Origin: Theobroma cacao
Taxonomy: Eukaryota > Streptophyta > Magnoliopsida > Malvales > Malvaceae
DNA: 64,000 nt
Assembly (NCBI RefSeq): GCF_000208745.1
Contig: NC_030855.1
Coordinates: 20,840,026-20,904,025 of the forward strand
Reading direction: 5' to 3'
Part shown: piece after piece, positions 1 to 14,000 of the stretch
How positions within the stretch are numbered: position 1 is the first letter of the stretch
Layout of the letters: every line of letters starts with the position of its first letter
The notes under the pieces: model-generated
What the model saw: only the letters and a program-made list of their open reading frames with translations
The model's database searches: none
What the model was told of the DNA's origin: nothing
Program-made: the position numbers and the translations under genes

Positions 1-920
1 GATCTTCCCGAACCCATCTCTAAAAAACGTGAATCAGTTCTCGTTCTCTTCGACGGACTTAAAATTAATTTAGGGCTTCGTCGATTAGAATCGAGTTAAT
101 AGGGGACCAATCACACCTAGATAAAAAGATTGGTGGCAACTCCTAAACCGATTTAATTTTCGCCCGCGTCTGGCGGACGGGTTCCCGGACCCGCACGTCA
201 CGACAACTGACTAGGTTTTTCTCTACCTCGTTAAGGCTTTTTCGCAACTCCCTGATTTGGTGCAACGTTCACTTCATTCCATACCTATAAATACAGCCTC
301 CATACCTCACTCACACCACACCAAAGCCTTTAATTTTCTCTTAAGTCTTCTTTGCTTATTTTCTGCTTCCTTCCTTCCTAGCTAGGTTTTTTGTTCTTGC
401 TATCCCTTACAAGTTTATGCAAACTATAAGGAAAGGGTTTGTTAAATCTTGGAGGATAACCGCTACAGTCTTTTTGTACTGAATTTTATACTTCAAAAGG
501 GCAAAAATTATCCTTAAGGACAATGATACCACGTATCAGGCTTCTTAGTGTTCTTACTTGCTTTATTTTATTCTCATTTGTTTCCCAATTTTTCTAACAT
601 AAAGCCTTTTAAACTATATTCATGGACCATTACCATACCTGGATCCAAGAACATAGCTATCTCTAGTCCCAAAGGGTGCATCTTCAAGACCTGACCCGGT
701 ATCAAACAACTCAGATGCAGCGACTAGAGGAGGCAGTGCATTAGCTTAAACCAATGCAAATTCGGCTGATCCATGACCCGACTCGGACCTGTTCCCATAG
801 CCAGAACCAGTATCATCCCCACCAGTTGAAATCATTGTTATGAATGGGTTATATGAGACTATGTGGTGTTGTGATGAATTCTTGGGCATTTATCCTTATT
901 TATAGGTAAAGTCTCTCGCG
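1..920. mobile_element. possible Ty3/gypsy retrotransposon fragment
   Basis: The text near 120-210 (a 'ttggtggcaactcc' block, then 'cgcccgcgtc' and 'cacgtcacgaca') resembles untranslated sequence that I associate with plant Ty3/gypsy elements of the Tat/Ogre type. A TATA-like 'tataaata' lies at about 285-292. From 622 to 843 a frame starting MDHYHTWIQEH runs with two in-frame stops and could be a decayed gag-like leader protein. No LTR pair, protease or polymerase is visible, and the element would extend left of the window. The assignment rests on motif memory only. Confidence 0.3.
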
Positions 921-2206
921 AGCCTTTGCGCTTAAGTTGCTTGCCTTATGATTGAAAAGAGAGTTATGGATGTGGATTAGCTTTAATAAAAGCGGAATGG
1001 CCAAGGTTCAAACAATCCACTAGTATCACAATCATTTGTTACGGTGACAGAAACAAAAATTTATCATCATAATCATGCTTTCTTTTAAATTCAATAATAG
1101 ATTTCAAGATTAAATCTTCTTTTTTATGATAAAAGATATTAATTGTTAAAATTTATAAACTTGTAAATAACATTTTATCATAATAGTCATCAAGCTTTTT
1201 TTTTTTTTATTTATACATAGATAGTCATTGAGCTGTACCATAACATAAATAAAGCTTACAATATTAGAATCATAAAGTAAAATAATTAAGTTAATTAATT
1301 ACTTGACACAGATTTAAAGAAGAAAAAAAATTCATAATTGGACATACACATTAATTCAATAAAAAAACTCCGAATTGACATTCAAATTTATATTTCAACC
1401 AATTTGATTACTTTAAACATTTAGTTATATTGAAATGTAAATAATAAAAAAAATTCTACCAAAAAATAATTCAAAATTTAAAGTTTGAAATTTTTCCAAT
1501 TTTAAGACAATTTGAAATTTAACTAAAAAAAATTGATTGATTTGTAATACTATCTTCTTCTTTCAACATCATAAAGGAGCAATCATCATTGTTTCCCACT
1601 ATATCTTAACATCTCAATCTCTCAATTTGACGATGTTTCAAAAAAAATAACATGAAAGTTTAAGTAATAAGTAGAGCATAAAGAAGGCTGCATTCTTCAT
1701 GCTATCTTTCCACCCTCCTTACATGACTAAAATTTGAAGATATGACTTTGAAATTTTCATTTGTCTCTCCCTCCGTTTTAATATGTTCAATATTTTATTT
1801 ATTTAATTAAAATCATGATAAAGTGGTTTTTGATAAAGTTACGATGAAGGTTTAATCATCACAGTATGTATTAGATTCATGGAAAACTTATTAGAATTTT
1901 TAAAAAAAAAACTCGATAATAATATTTTGTTGTATTATTTTCTGAATACTCACAAATGATATAAAAATAGTATATTCTTTTATATGCATAACTAGCCTAC
2001 AAAGCTGGCAATTGGTATCACGTGCTAGGTCTTGCATTGTTGCACTAAATCGTCATTGATTGTGTATTAGACCCACATAAACAGCCATGATTCGACTTGG
2101 TGGATGTCTAAAGACAGCTCACTAATTGCTTGGGAATGTTGGCTTTCAATAAAATCATGCTCCAATGATCAAATTGGCCAATAATATCCAAAATTATGGC
2201 TAAAAA
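921..2206. other. AT-rich intergenic DNA, nothing recognised
   Basis: Long A/T runs and no coding frame of note. I see no gene, RNA or clear repeat border here. Confidence 0.5.
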
Positions 2207-3711
2207 CAGGGGCGGAGGGTAAGGGCCCCCTCAAGATTTTTAAAAATATTTATTTATTTTATATATTTCTTTAATGGTCTCTTTAAAATTTTAAATTTTT
2301 TTTATTTATTATATATTTTGTAATGGGTCTCCTCAAAATAATTTTTACTTAATAATTAAATACATAATAATAAAATAACTCAACAAACCTACTTAAATTT
2401 ACCTTAATTTAAGTTTCTCTACACCTCTTTCTCTTTCTCTCTCTTTCTTTTTCTTTTTCTCCTCTTTGGTATCCTTTTATTGTTATTTTACATTTTTTTC
2501 TTATAACTCACTATTAAAATACACTTCATTCTTCAAAAGATATTTATGAGCTTGTAAGCTTAAACAATAAAGGACAGGGAACACTCACTACCATTGTATG
2601 AAATTAAGAGGAAGTAAAGTTTTATTTATCTTCTTTGTTCTATTTATATTATGTAATTATTTATATATTTAACCATTCTGTGAAATCTTGTATTTTGTAT
2701 TCAACTATTTATACTTTATGCATTATAGTTTTATATTTAGTATTTCAAGTTTAAATAGAAATAAAAGAAGAATATTAGATGTTGACTACTTTTTTTTAGG
2801 TTTAATTAAAGTATAAGTAAGTTGAAAATAATTGACAAATTTCTTAAAAGAAAAGAGGTAAATCATTCAAATGATTCACCTACATTTAAGCCACTAAGCC
2901 TCAATACTTCAACTCATGAATAAGAACAGTGTGAATCAAAACATCTAAGGCTCAATCTTGAAAAAATGGATGCTTTTCATGTAAAATCTAATCCTAAATT
3001 ACAACCAATGATATGAGATTTTCCTATCAATCAAAAGGATAAAATAAGTCGTACTTATCTCAAACATGAGCCATGTCAACCCATTCTTAAGACATATCTT
3101 TTTTCAGATGATGATCATCCTCGTTGTTTTCAAGCTTTTTAGTTTGAATTATATCTTTCTTAGTTGAAGTATTCTTGTGACAAAGATGTTGTATTTTGTT
3201 TACCATGTTATCTTATTGGTAAAAACACCTCAAATTGTCCAAGTTCAAATGCATTTATTGAAAAGGCTTTCAAAGTTGGAAAAAAAGTAAATAATGGAGA
3301 AAATTGTCCACTTTTGAATCATGTTGGGAAAAATCCAAATTCCCTACATAATACTGCTGTAAAATCTTATGAGGATTTATTAAAAAAGTCTTAACATATT
3401 AATAAGCTTATCAAAGGACAAACATCAGAAGAGATATTGAATAATCGGCTTAAACTAAAAGCTTCCATAGATTGTGTTAGATGGTTAACTTTTCAAGCTT
3501 GTGCATTTAGAGGTCATGATGAAAGTCCATCCTCAAAAAATAAAGAAAATTTCTTTGAAATGCTAAAATTATTAAGATCTTACAATGATAAAGTTCATAA
3601 ACTTGTCTTTGAAAATGCTCCACAAGTTATTAAGTATACATCCAATGATGTTCAAATAGATATTTTGCATATTTTGGCTAATATGGTGAGAAATTCAATT
3701 ATAGAGGAGGT

Positions 3712-4257
3712 GTGTCATGAGCCAACCTTGTACAGGGCGATGGCGGGATAAAATGACATAGGAGATTAAGTCTTTTACACCCACAAGGGAATTGTCCCCT
3801 TTTCAAACATTGTAATAGCATTTGGCGACAGTTTTAGAAATACTTGTTAAATCTTTAAGGGAAAGACCATATCAAACATTATAATGGCTATTAGTAAAAT
3901 ACTTGTAAATCCTCGTAAACTCTTCATAAAGGGTGAGCAGTCAACAAATTGTTAGGTTGTCTCACTGGTAAAGATATATTTATAGCGAATCATCTAGGAC
4001 TACCCCTACTGGCATGTCTTGATCCTTTTGTACTCTTTTTCATATTGATAAAATATTTTTCTTTATGTGGCTCAAATGGTTGGGTATATGGCATTCAGTA
4101 TGCCATATGATTTTGATGTGAGTTACCTTTAATCTAATTTGTAACTATTGTTAATGTTTGTTTAGATATAGACAAGTTATTGGTTAGCTTGCATGAAAGC
4201 GTTTACTTAAGCGCTGCACGAACTATCACATACTTAAGCAAATGAGCATAGTTCATG
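3712..4257. mobile_element. unidentified insertion inside the transposase
   Basis: About 545 bp interrupt the transposase between the codons for 'NSIIEE' and 'VENVKFCIII', which are adjacent in intact relatives. A short CATGA is present at both junctions (about 3715-3719 and 4252-4256) and may be a target duplication. No terminal repeats or coding frame were recognised inside, so the class is unknown. A degenerate intron is the alternative. Confidence 0.35.
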
Positions 4258-5360
4258 ATAAAGTGGAAAATGTTAAATTTTGTATCATTATTGATGAAGC
4301 TCAAGATGAGTCTAAACAAGAGCAAATGACTATTATTTTGAGATTTGTTGATGGTGAAGGCTTTGTTCAAGAACGTTTTTTTGATCTTGTACATGTTAGT
4401 AATACTAGTACAATGACTTTGAAAAAAGAGTTACTATCTGTTCTTTCTCGTCATAACCTTCAAGTTGAAAGTATTCGAGATTAAAGATATGATGGTGCTA
4501 GTAACATGTGTGGTGAATGGAATGGTTTATAAGCTTTGGTAATTAACAATTATCCATATGCATATTATGTGCATTGTTATGCTCACAGATTACAATTAGC
4601 ATTGGTTACAGCATCTAAAGAAATAGTTCATATTCATGAATTTTTTATACAGTTAACTTTTATTGTAAATATTATTAATGTTTCTTCCAAAAGGCATGAC
4701 CAATTACAAGTTGCTTACGCAATGACATTAAAAAACATGATTGCTAGTGATGAACTTGAAACCAGTAAAGGAGCAAATCAAATGGGAACTTTACAAAAAG
4801 CTAGAGATATTCAATAGAGCTCACACATTCATTTTATTTGTAGCTTGATGAGAATGTTTGATGTAACCTGCACTGTAATTGAAAATATTATTGACGAAAG
4901 GACCAATTATTCACAAAGAGGTGATGCTTTTACTGTTTGTAAAATATTAGCATCATTTGAATTTATTTTCATATTACACTTGATGTATGAGATCATGGGA
5001 ATCACCAACATTCTATGTCAAGCATTACAATTATGCTCTCAAGATATTTTAAATGCAATTCATCTTGTTTTTACTACAAAATCACTCCTTCAAAAGTTAA
5101 GAGATGATAGGTGATATAATTTGCTTGAGAATGTAAAATTTTTTTTGTCAAAAACATGAGATAGAAATTCCTAATATGAATGGACGATATATCTTGGGAA
5201 AAGGCAATCTCGTTAACCAAATGTAATTGTAGAATATCATTATCGAGTTGATGTATTCTTAGTGACAGTAGATTATCAGTTACAAGAATTGAATTTGAAA
5301 TTTCATGAGCAAATTGTGAAAGTTTTAACTTTAAACTTTGCTTTGGATCCTAATAACAAT

Positions 5361-6547
5361 TAGGGATGTCAACGGGTCGGGTACTCTATAATTTCGAGGT
5401 ACCCGAACCCTAACCCTATTAAAAATTAACTACCCTAATCTTATCAACTACCCGAATAATTTAAAAATTACTATCCTAACCCTAACCCTAATACATTCCT
5501 ATTACCCTATAATTACTCTAACCCGTTTAAATGCCCGATTAAATAAAAAAATTATTAAAATCTTCTTCATGGGTACCCAATTAGCCAATTAACTTTTCTA
5601 ATCTCATAACTTCTCTTTACATTTATATGTTATAAGTTTATATAAACAAAGGTATATATACTATAATTAATGAATTTATGAGTTATAATTTTTGCAATGT
5701 TAATACAAAATAAAAAGTAAATATATTTATATTTAAAGTACATATATATATATACACACACACACACGCATACATAAAAAATATTTTAATATATAAAATA
5801 GTAATTATATTTCTTATAAATTAACACAATATATAAACTATATATATTAAAAGACATTATAAGTTAATTAATNNNNNNNNNNNNNNNNNNNNNNNNNNNN
5901 NNNNNNNNNNNNNNNNNNNNNNNNNNNNNNNNNNNNNNNNNNNNNNNNNNNNNNNNNNNNNNNNNNNNNNNNNNNNNNNNNNNNNNNNNNNNNNNNNNNN
6001 NNNNNNNNNNNNNNNNNNNNNNNNNNNNNNNNNNNNNNNNNNNNNNNNNNNNNNNNNNNNNNNNNNNNNNNNNNNNNNNNNNNNNNNNNNNNNNNNNNNN
6101 NNNNNNNNNNNNNNNNNNNNNNNNNNNNNNNNNNNNNNNNNNNNNNNNNNNNNNNNNNNNNNNNNNNNNNNNNNNNNNNNNNNNNNNNNNNNNNNNNNNN
6201 NNNNNNNNNNNNNNNNNNNNNNNNNNNNAATTTAAATATATTAATGTCATCATTAATTAATAATTAAAGTAACCATACTTTTCATATATTTGTTAGTTTT
6301 TAACAAAAAAAAAAATTGCTTGTAAAGTTGATAGAAATTGTAAATTTTTAATTTAATTATTAAAATAATAATAAAATATTTATAAATATTAATCGGGTTC
6401 GGGTAACGAGTACCCAATGGGTGGTACCTGAACCCGATTCGGGTAGTGAAATCATTACCCGAACCCTTTTATAGAGTACCCTAATCCAGTGTAATCGGGT
6501 AGGGTACTCGCGGGTACCCTATAATAGGGTACTCGTTGACATCCCTA
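5361..6547. mobile_element. nested hAT MITE with 8-bp target duplication
   Basis: The element begins TAGGGATGTCAACG and ends CGTTGACATCCCTA, perfect 14-bp inverted termini. ATAACAAT is present immediately left (5353-5360) and right (6548-6555). The 8-bp duplication and TAGGG start are hallmarks of the hAT superfamily. It sits inside the transposase pseudogene and so is younger than that copy. The ends are rich in 'gggtac / acccgaac' text, the middle is AT-rich, and 356 bases are missing. No coding capacity is visible, so it would depend on a transposase encoded elsewhere. Confidence 0.85.
5873..6228. other. assembly gap (356 N)
   Basis: A run of N inside the MITE. The related element at 34916-36533 carries tandem internal duplications in the matching region, which could have caused the assembly break (inference). 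Confidence 0.98.
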
Positions 6548-7180
6548 ATAACAATTACAAATCATTCAACATTGATGATATCTGCAAGTTAGCATAGAGT
6601 TTTTATTCTTAGGATTTCATAAAATAAGAAAAACTTATTTTGAGGTTACAATTGAGGCATTACGAACTTGATATACCTTCATCACTAAGGTTTTGAAATT
6701 ATTAAAACACTTTCTAAATTGTGCCATACATTAACAGAAACAAGAAAGTCAAGAAATTACCAATTGATTAATAGATTAATTACCCTTGTTTTGATTTTTT
6801 TAATTTTTACAGCATCTACAGAGAGAGCGTTTTCAGCAATGAAAATTATGAAAATAAAACTTCGGAATAAAATGGATGATAAGTTTCTTGTAAATAATTT
6901 AGTTGTTTATATTGAGAAAGATATTGCTAGTATTTTCAATGCAGAGTCAATAATCGTTGAATTTGAGTTCAAAAAACATCGTCGAGCACAACTTTCTTAA
7001 ATAACTATTATAAATTCTTTTTGTTCTTTTTTATTAACATGTTATATAAAATTATTATCTATTATGAATATTTTGATTGTTAATTAAGTTGAACGTATTA
7101 ATTTTAAAAATTTTTAATTTTTAATTTTTTTCATCTTTAATTCTCACAAAAATTGACTTACACCGTCCACCGACTATAAA

Positions 7181-8009
7181 TGTCTTTTTTCTATCAATTT
7201 TATAATATCAATCATTAGACTTTCTTTGGAATTTCATGAAAGCTTTGTCCCTGGACAATCAGATTACTCAAAAAGTTGCTCCCATTATTTTTGCTTTCTA
7301 AAGGTCTACAGTACTGATTGAAATATTTGAAGTATATAGATGGACCCTTTGTATTTGTGGACAGAAAGATTTTCCCTCTAGATTTGCAACACCCCGACCT
7401 AGGAAAATATTATGATTTATCGGCACCTTTTAGACATCGTGCTTCCTGAGCTGAATTCATCAATTTCCTTTCATTTCACTCTCTTTTCCTTCTTTTCTAC
7501 CAAAACACAACGGACTGTTGGATAACTAAAGGCAAGGCCATTCAGACACCTTTATTCTTAGTCTGGCAATCACAACAGTAACTAGATGAGCCCTAGTGTT
7601 GGGCTTCTGTTTAGAAAACATCAGCTCAAAAGCTCTATGCAAAACAATAATTTAAAAAAACACACACACAGAAAGGAACACGATGGTACCACATCATTTA
7701 CGAGTTAGAAAATATCTCTAAAATTAAGGTTATAAAGCTATATTTAGTATTTACTACTTGTATGCAGAACAAGAAAGGAAAGTGTAAGAGTACATGTACA
7801 AAAAGTTGGGGGCTTAGTAGTAAAATTTCTTTTCGGCTAATACAAAGTGAAACGACCTATTTATATGATGCAAAGAATATCGAGCTACCAATAGTTTAAT
7901 GTTATCTCTTTGGTCATTTTGTTTCTTTCTTCTCTTTTTAGCTTTTGTTACAATCATATGACTTAAGAAATAGGCTTTTCTTCCATCACAGCTCCAGCTG
8001 GAAATAAAT
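7181..8009. other. intergenic and probable 3' UTR of the kinase gene
   Basis: No coding frame. The part next to 8010 should include the kinase 3' UTR (minus strand). No poly(A) signal was fixed. Confidence 0.4.
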
Positions 8010-11000
8010 TTACACCTGAAATTGGATGGTTAGAATCGGCAGCTATGGTTGAAAAAAGAGAAGGGAAACAGCTAAGCAAAGTATTTCAGAAACTAACCTG
8101 AGCATTCTCTGTTTTATACTTTTGCAGTTCTTCTTGGGCACAAATGAGCCTACATTTTGCAAACCAAGATTTCAATTTGATATGGTAAAAGATGCAGAAA
8201 AAAAATCGATGCACATGACATGGAAATACCTCCACTGTAACTCAGTAATTTCATGAAGTAACTCCCTCTCCCTATCATGAGCTGCTTCCAACTGGAATTC
8301 AAGAAATATGTTTCCTCAGTAAAATTATGTGAGATAAAGTACCAAATTCAGGATCGATCATTCAAGCTTTAAGTCATGCAGTTTCATGAGGGGGTTGAAA
8401 ATGATGTAAGATAAGGTTGAAGCATTATAGCATAATGATGACAGCCAACCCCACCAACCACTGCTGAGGGAAAAATGGGAAAGAAAATAATGGCAGAAAA
8501 GAATAGAAAGGGCAGAGTCAGAAAAAAACTGCAAAATGATCAATGTTGTGTATAGGTACTTATCGCATTTTCTTTAACTAAAAAAAAAAACTACTATCAT
8601 ATCACTTCAACAGATGACAACGCTAACAGGTAAAAATGCTGTGGCCAATAATAAATTCTCGCCTTCTATTAAACTCTTCAAAGGAACTTAAACAGAAATG
8701 GGAATCCTTCACTATAGAACTTTTTAGAGTAAGTTCAACCTGTTGAACAGGTCAGTTTCTGGTGCTTGTCCCCACCAAAAGAAAAAAATATAGGAAAGAA
8801 AGGAAGATAGAAAAACACACACACTCACATTTCAGGTAGAATTTGGCTCAACATTGATATTGACCTTCAAATTCCACTATCACTGAACTATTATTCAGTT
8901 CCATTTTTATTTTATATTGCTTAAGTTGTCAAGAACTTGGCTAACTCATCTGCCACTTATCCCAACTAAAGATCTCACACATGAATGTCCAGTGCACATG
9001 TTTTAATTAATGAAGTGCATAATCACAAATTTTGATGGTACTACAATATTTTTGAAGACTATCTTGGTAGACTTTTACTGAGAGAGCCCTATATGACTTA
9101 CCAAAGATTTCTCTGTGACAGCCACATTAGCAGGTGTGCATACTCCCTCAAATGCACGGTTAACTAAGTAATGCAGAAAAAAAACGTAAGATCATCTCAT
9201 TTGAATTTATGAAAGAGAGGAGTAGGTGTATTTTTCAGAAGCATTAATTTTAGCACCTGTAGAGTCAACGGCAGAGATGTGCTTAATCAGATTGAGAATA
9301 TTCTCCTGTTGACAAAAATGTGGCAAGTAGAGAGACATTAGTTGACAGCTATAAAGTAATAATGCCAAAAATATATGGCTAACCTATACCCTTTGGAGAA
9401 TATTTGTCTGCAAAACGGACTGCAACAGCGGGAAAAGATGATGGGCAGCAAGAGTTGAGGATGCAGCATCAGATGGTGGTGGTGCTAGTGAAACTACAGG
9501 ATGTGGGGTGAGCACCTACATAACCCATAACTTTTACATCACATAACATATAAGAAATAAAATAAGGGTACATATATGCTACTTTCTCCAGGCATATGAG
9601 GCATTCGTTGTCTACTTACAATGATTGAAAAGGTATATACCCTTCCAAGATCAATATCCTAACTTGGTTTTCTATTTCTAAGATGACTAGTTTCTGCTTA
9701 GATAATACTTATATGAAGTCAAAGTAGTTTTCAATTAAACAGATACAACAATATTTATATTATAAGGATGCAAAAAATGCCTACCATGATAACTATGCCA
9801 AAAGTTTAAGAAATCCTATCAGGAAATTAATAGTAAGTTAGGCAACTTTGGAGAAAAAGTTTATAATCTCCTTGTTGATGCTTGAATAAGGCACAAGCCA
9901 CTCAAATAATGGTTCAGTATGGACTCTGAGCCTTTCTGCATGTGACCGGATATCTTCTTTACCATACTTGTCAGATCTACTTATTGTGCTACAAAAGCTT
10001 GTAGGCAATGCAAGCCGATCTCTAACAAATCAAGTCAAATACCTAGGTGTGCATTTACCAGAGAACTATAGAAAGGAATGCTACAATTGGGTCTAATTGG
10101 CAATTTGGCACACATGTGCTGACCTCCAAAGTACCAACCTGCATGCTGTGACTCTTTTGTAGTATAGGAGCTGGCGCAACCTGAAAAGAGAAGTTGAATT
10201 CATATCCATAACGAGGAAAAGAAGGCAACAACCAGACCAGAAAGATCTTAAGTCACCTTTTCCAAATCAACATTCTCAGATGTAACTTTGAAACGTCCCC
10301 TTTGCTGAACAACAGGAGGCTTTGCTTTCTCATCAAGATCATCACTATTCACCGCTGCAATAACAGTTCTGTTATGGGGAAAGTATCAACTTGAAAGAGC
10401 AGGAGAGCAAAATAATCAAATATCAACCAAATCATGAAAGCCTGGAGACTGTTTATGCACAAGAAAAGTCAGAGAATGAACAATTAACACTTGCCTGATG
10501 ATTTAGATGCTTTAGAATGAAGGTCTGAAATACTATCCTCCCCTCCTGCAGGCACTGCTGCTCCATTGCCAACAAAAATGTTCTGGGGCTGGTTTTGCTT
10601 ATCACTGAAAACTTCATAAAATGAGTGCTACAGAAATATAGTACGATAAACTCTATATGTAGATGACAACAAAAACGTAAAAAATTTAATTATAGTTTAA
10701 TAAGTGAAAATGCAGTGGGAGGGGATGATGGTTTAATCATACGAGTTTAGATCTATGTTTCCCTGATATCTAAAAAGTGCATCTTGTCCAAACATTCTAG
10801 CTTTCTGATTCAAGCAACTCAAATCACATTGGCATACATAGATCATAAGATTTGGCTATTATTCTTTCAAATTGGAAATGAAGACTATGTGAGCCCAGCG
10901 ATAAACTGTAACCAAAGCAAGCTGCCACACTAACCACCAATCAGGAATTGTATTAATCATGCAATGAATGGAGCTGCCTGGATCACACCCAAATTAATCA

Positions 11001-14000
11001 ATATTGCTTTTTAGGAGCTAAAATGATTCCTTTATTTCTCATGATAGAGCATATAAAATGATGCCTATTCTGATTTTAAAACCTGATGGCAAACAATTCC
11101 CAAGCCATTAACTTGTTGATCATATCCATTTAATTTTTTCTGCCAACTTTCACTTACTAATTGCTTTTTATTAAAGTTTTAGTTTTCCACAGGATGTTTC
11201 AATTTTCTTTTGTAGGCAAAGTATACAAAGCAGAATCATTGTTGAAACTCAGAGGTCCCAGATGCACCTGCATTTGTCTAGAGAGTTAATATAGAAGAAA
11301 AATAGAAGAAAAAAAAATGTCAAACAAAAGACGTATTGTAGTCCTATAAGATGACATTTTATCAGATTTTTTACATAATATAATCCCTTTAATTTTCCCG
11401 TTTAGCTGATTTCAACTTTTTCTGAAAGCTCTTAGAATGATTTATTTGCAATCTAAACAAATACCAATAGTGGCAGATAATCGAACTACTAGATTATGAG
11501 TTGACATAACATCTGATACAGACAAGTACTAGTGCTTGAAGTACTGAACATGTCTCATATATTAAGCTGCTCACACAATAGAATACTATTTTATCTAATC
11601 CAATATTAGTTTTACTACTTGATTTCATTATAAATAATTTTAGATCTATCAGCATAAGAATTGGTATCAAAACCATCTGAAAAACATTAAAGCTTTTTTT
11701 CTGTTATGTGCTGAGTGGCCAGGGAGGTGGTTGAGTTCGGAAAACGACATTAATTATTCTATTTCATCAAAATTTCAATAAACCCCATTTTGCTCTGTTT
11801 GAAATTGGAAATAAACTTATTTATTGTTAGGTATAGATCAGTGCAAAGCTCACATGAGTGACAAGTTGTATCATTTTGAGTGGTAATTTCCCCTTTAAGG
11901 CATTGATTCCTCACTGTTTTTAGAGTTCAATAAATTGAGAGCTGAGATCCATTTATTCATATACAATAACAATTTCACCACTACCATATAAGCAGAATAG
12001 CATACTTAACAAAAAAAAATGGCAGAATAAATGGTTTATCTCATAGAGGAAACAGACAATCAATGGAGTTCATAGAACAAATCCTTGGTAGAGGAAGTTT
12101 ACAAAATTACACAAGCAAATTAAGTTGCACTTGTGGTACAACATCAAAGTAAGCAGTGTGATTAAACAAATTGAAAGAATTACCTTTCTCCTTTAATTGG
12201 AGGAACAATAGTTTCTGGAATACTGGTGCTTCCTGAAAATGATGTTGTCCTTTGATAAAAAGGCTTGCTCATATTATCAGAAGATTTTCCATTGATCTCC
12301 AAAACAGACTTTTCACCCAGATTACTTTCTACATGATCTTCATGATGAGGTGAAATCGCATGATGTTCATGAGAGGGACTAGCAACACTTGAGTCATCAT
12401 CAGATCTTTCAAATCTAACCCTGGATGATCAAACACAGACATAATTACATTACCTCCACTAAATGAAGCCTTCTCCAAAGTATGAGACCTACTGTGACAC
12501 TTATGTGGAAAGATAACTATTTAAAATTTAGTTCAGCACAAGCATGACTATAGAATGACTGTCAAATATCTATTTAGAATGCTGTCAAACATCTCATAAC
12601 CACCTATAATTGGACAGAAGTGATTAAAAATGAAGTAGAGGTAAAATTGAATATAGCATGACTGTCAAATATCTAAATAACATACTTGGCAATATTTATT
12701 GTTGGTTCAACAGCAGCAACAGGAGTTGGTTGATTCTGGACCGGATCATTATCTTCCTGTGGATGCTAGACCATCATGAACTACCCAAAAAAGATCTTGG
12801 AGAAAAGAAGTAGAAAAGACCAACCACAAGCCATAAAACAACAAAACAAATAAAGACCTCTTTCCCAGTAACGAACCTGCCAAAACAAGGGTATACATTG
12901 AAATACCTTGTCTAAAGGTTGGGAAGAGGTTTGACATTCTGATTGCTTATCTTGTCCATCGAGGGTAGACAAAGAACTTGAGCTCCCTCCTTGGTTAGTG
13001 TCAGATACGAGATCCTCATCCTGAATCTGATAAAGGGAAAAAAAAAGGCATATGACGAGTTCTACAAGCACTTTAAAAACCCTAAAAAATTTAAAGGGGA
13101 AAGGAAAACCATTACTATACCAGGGAAGCCTGAGCTTTCATATCTTCAAGATTGAAATTCCATCCACTGATCCCACGTTTATATTCATTCTGTACATAAT
13201 TACAAATGCATAGATAAATCATGAACTTGGATCTCGAAAATCCCAGCCAGTAGGCATATTCTTGTATAAGATATTACACCAGCGAGCAAGAATTTAGAAC
13301 ATCGAATCTAGGATAAAATAGAGTAAAACACATATATGTGAAATAATAATTCACAAACTAAATGTGTATTTTCTCATTGCCAATCACAGATTCACGGGTA
13401 TAATATTGCAGTCCAAATCCACACTCCAGGACTGACTTCAGGTAATTATGAATCTAACAAAAAATTTGAATTCAATAATCATGACTGATTGCCACTGTCA
13501 AAAACACAGCTAGTTTTTCAAGGGGAAAATAAAAAAATTTTCTCTTTGAAAGACTATTAATGCATCCATTATACCACCAGATGATATAGCAAGTCTCATA
13601 AAGAAAACCCAAATAAAACAAACAAGCAAACAACAAGAATCTAGAAGATGTTGCTGTGAGCAATTGCACAAGGGCCTTATAAAGTCCGCTTTGTTCAGTA
13701 AATTTTTTAAAGTTCTAACCTGTGATAGTTCTTCCTTTTCACCATCTGGCATTTTCTTTTGTGCAAGCATATCTTCTTCCTTTCTCTATGTTTCAAAATG
13801 ATAGCAGTTGTCAGCATAAGATAGAAACCGAAACATTACGAGAGCTTACTGATACAAATTAAGAGACATATGGCTAAAAGTTGCATGCTAACCTTCAATG
13901 CCTGGATTCGGTCACCAAGAGCCGGCAATCCATCTAGAAGTGTCCGTGCTATATAATCATTTGACCTTGCTTGCTTAAAAAAAGAATGTTTAAGTAACTT

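Larger units (their letters stand above)
2833..7000 (+). pseudogene. hAT transposase pseudogene (TTF zinc finger, DUF4371, dimerisation domain)
   Basis: The reading starts about 2833 with a 'FLKRKEVNHSND' N-terminus. At 3164-3394 comes the TTF-type zinc finger region (CLPCYLI, then SYEDLLKKS). 3437-3751 and 4242-4484 give the DUF4371-like core (NNRLKLKASIDCVRWL; KFCIIIDEAQDES). At 4536-4817 is the HCYAHRLQLALV motif. 4845-5114 continues to LLQKLRDDR. 6719-7000 is the hAT C-terminal dimerisation domain (STERAFSAMKIMK, NNLVVYIEKDI). Such proteins cut and rejoin the element's own DNA in the nucleus. Many stops and frameshifts separate the pieces (for example after 3394, 4484 and 4814) and two insertions interrupt it, so it cannot make a whole protein. 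Family recognition is firm; exact borders are not. Confidence 0.7.
2207..7180 (+). mobile_element. decayed hAT-type (TTF/ZMYM1-like) DNA transposon
   Basis: A left end beginning CAGGGGCGGAGG (2207) is typical of this plant hAT group. The right end near 7160-7175 has only a degenerate counterpart, so the outer borders are approximate and no target duplication is claimed. Inside are pieces of one transposase in order on the plus strand (about 2833-7000), split by an insertion at about 3712-4257 and by a nested MITE at 5361-6547. Decay, in-frame stops and nesting mark an old inactive copy. Confidence 0.6.

Noticed and set aside
5395..5500. CCCTAA-type telomere-like repeats
   Set aside because: Only a few imperfect units inside the MITE terminal region ('acccgaaccctaaccct'); they are part of the element, not an interstitial telomere.
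5864..6253. 129-codon minus-strand frame
   Set aside because: It is the N gap.
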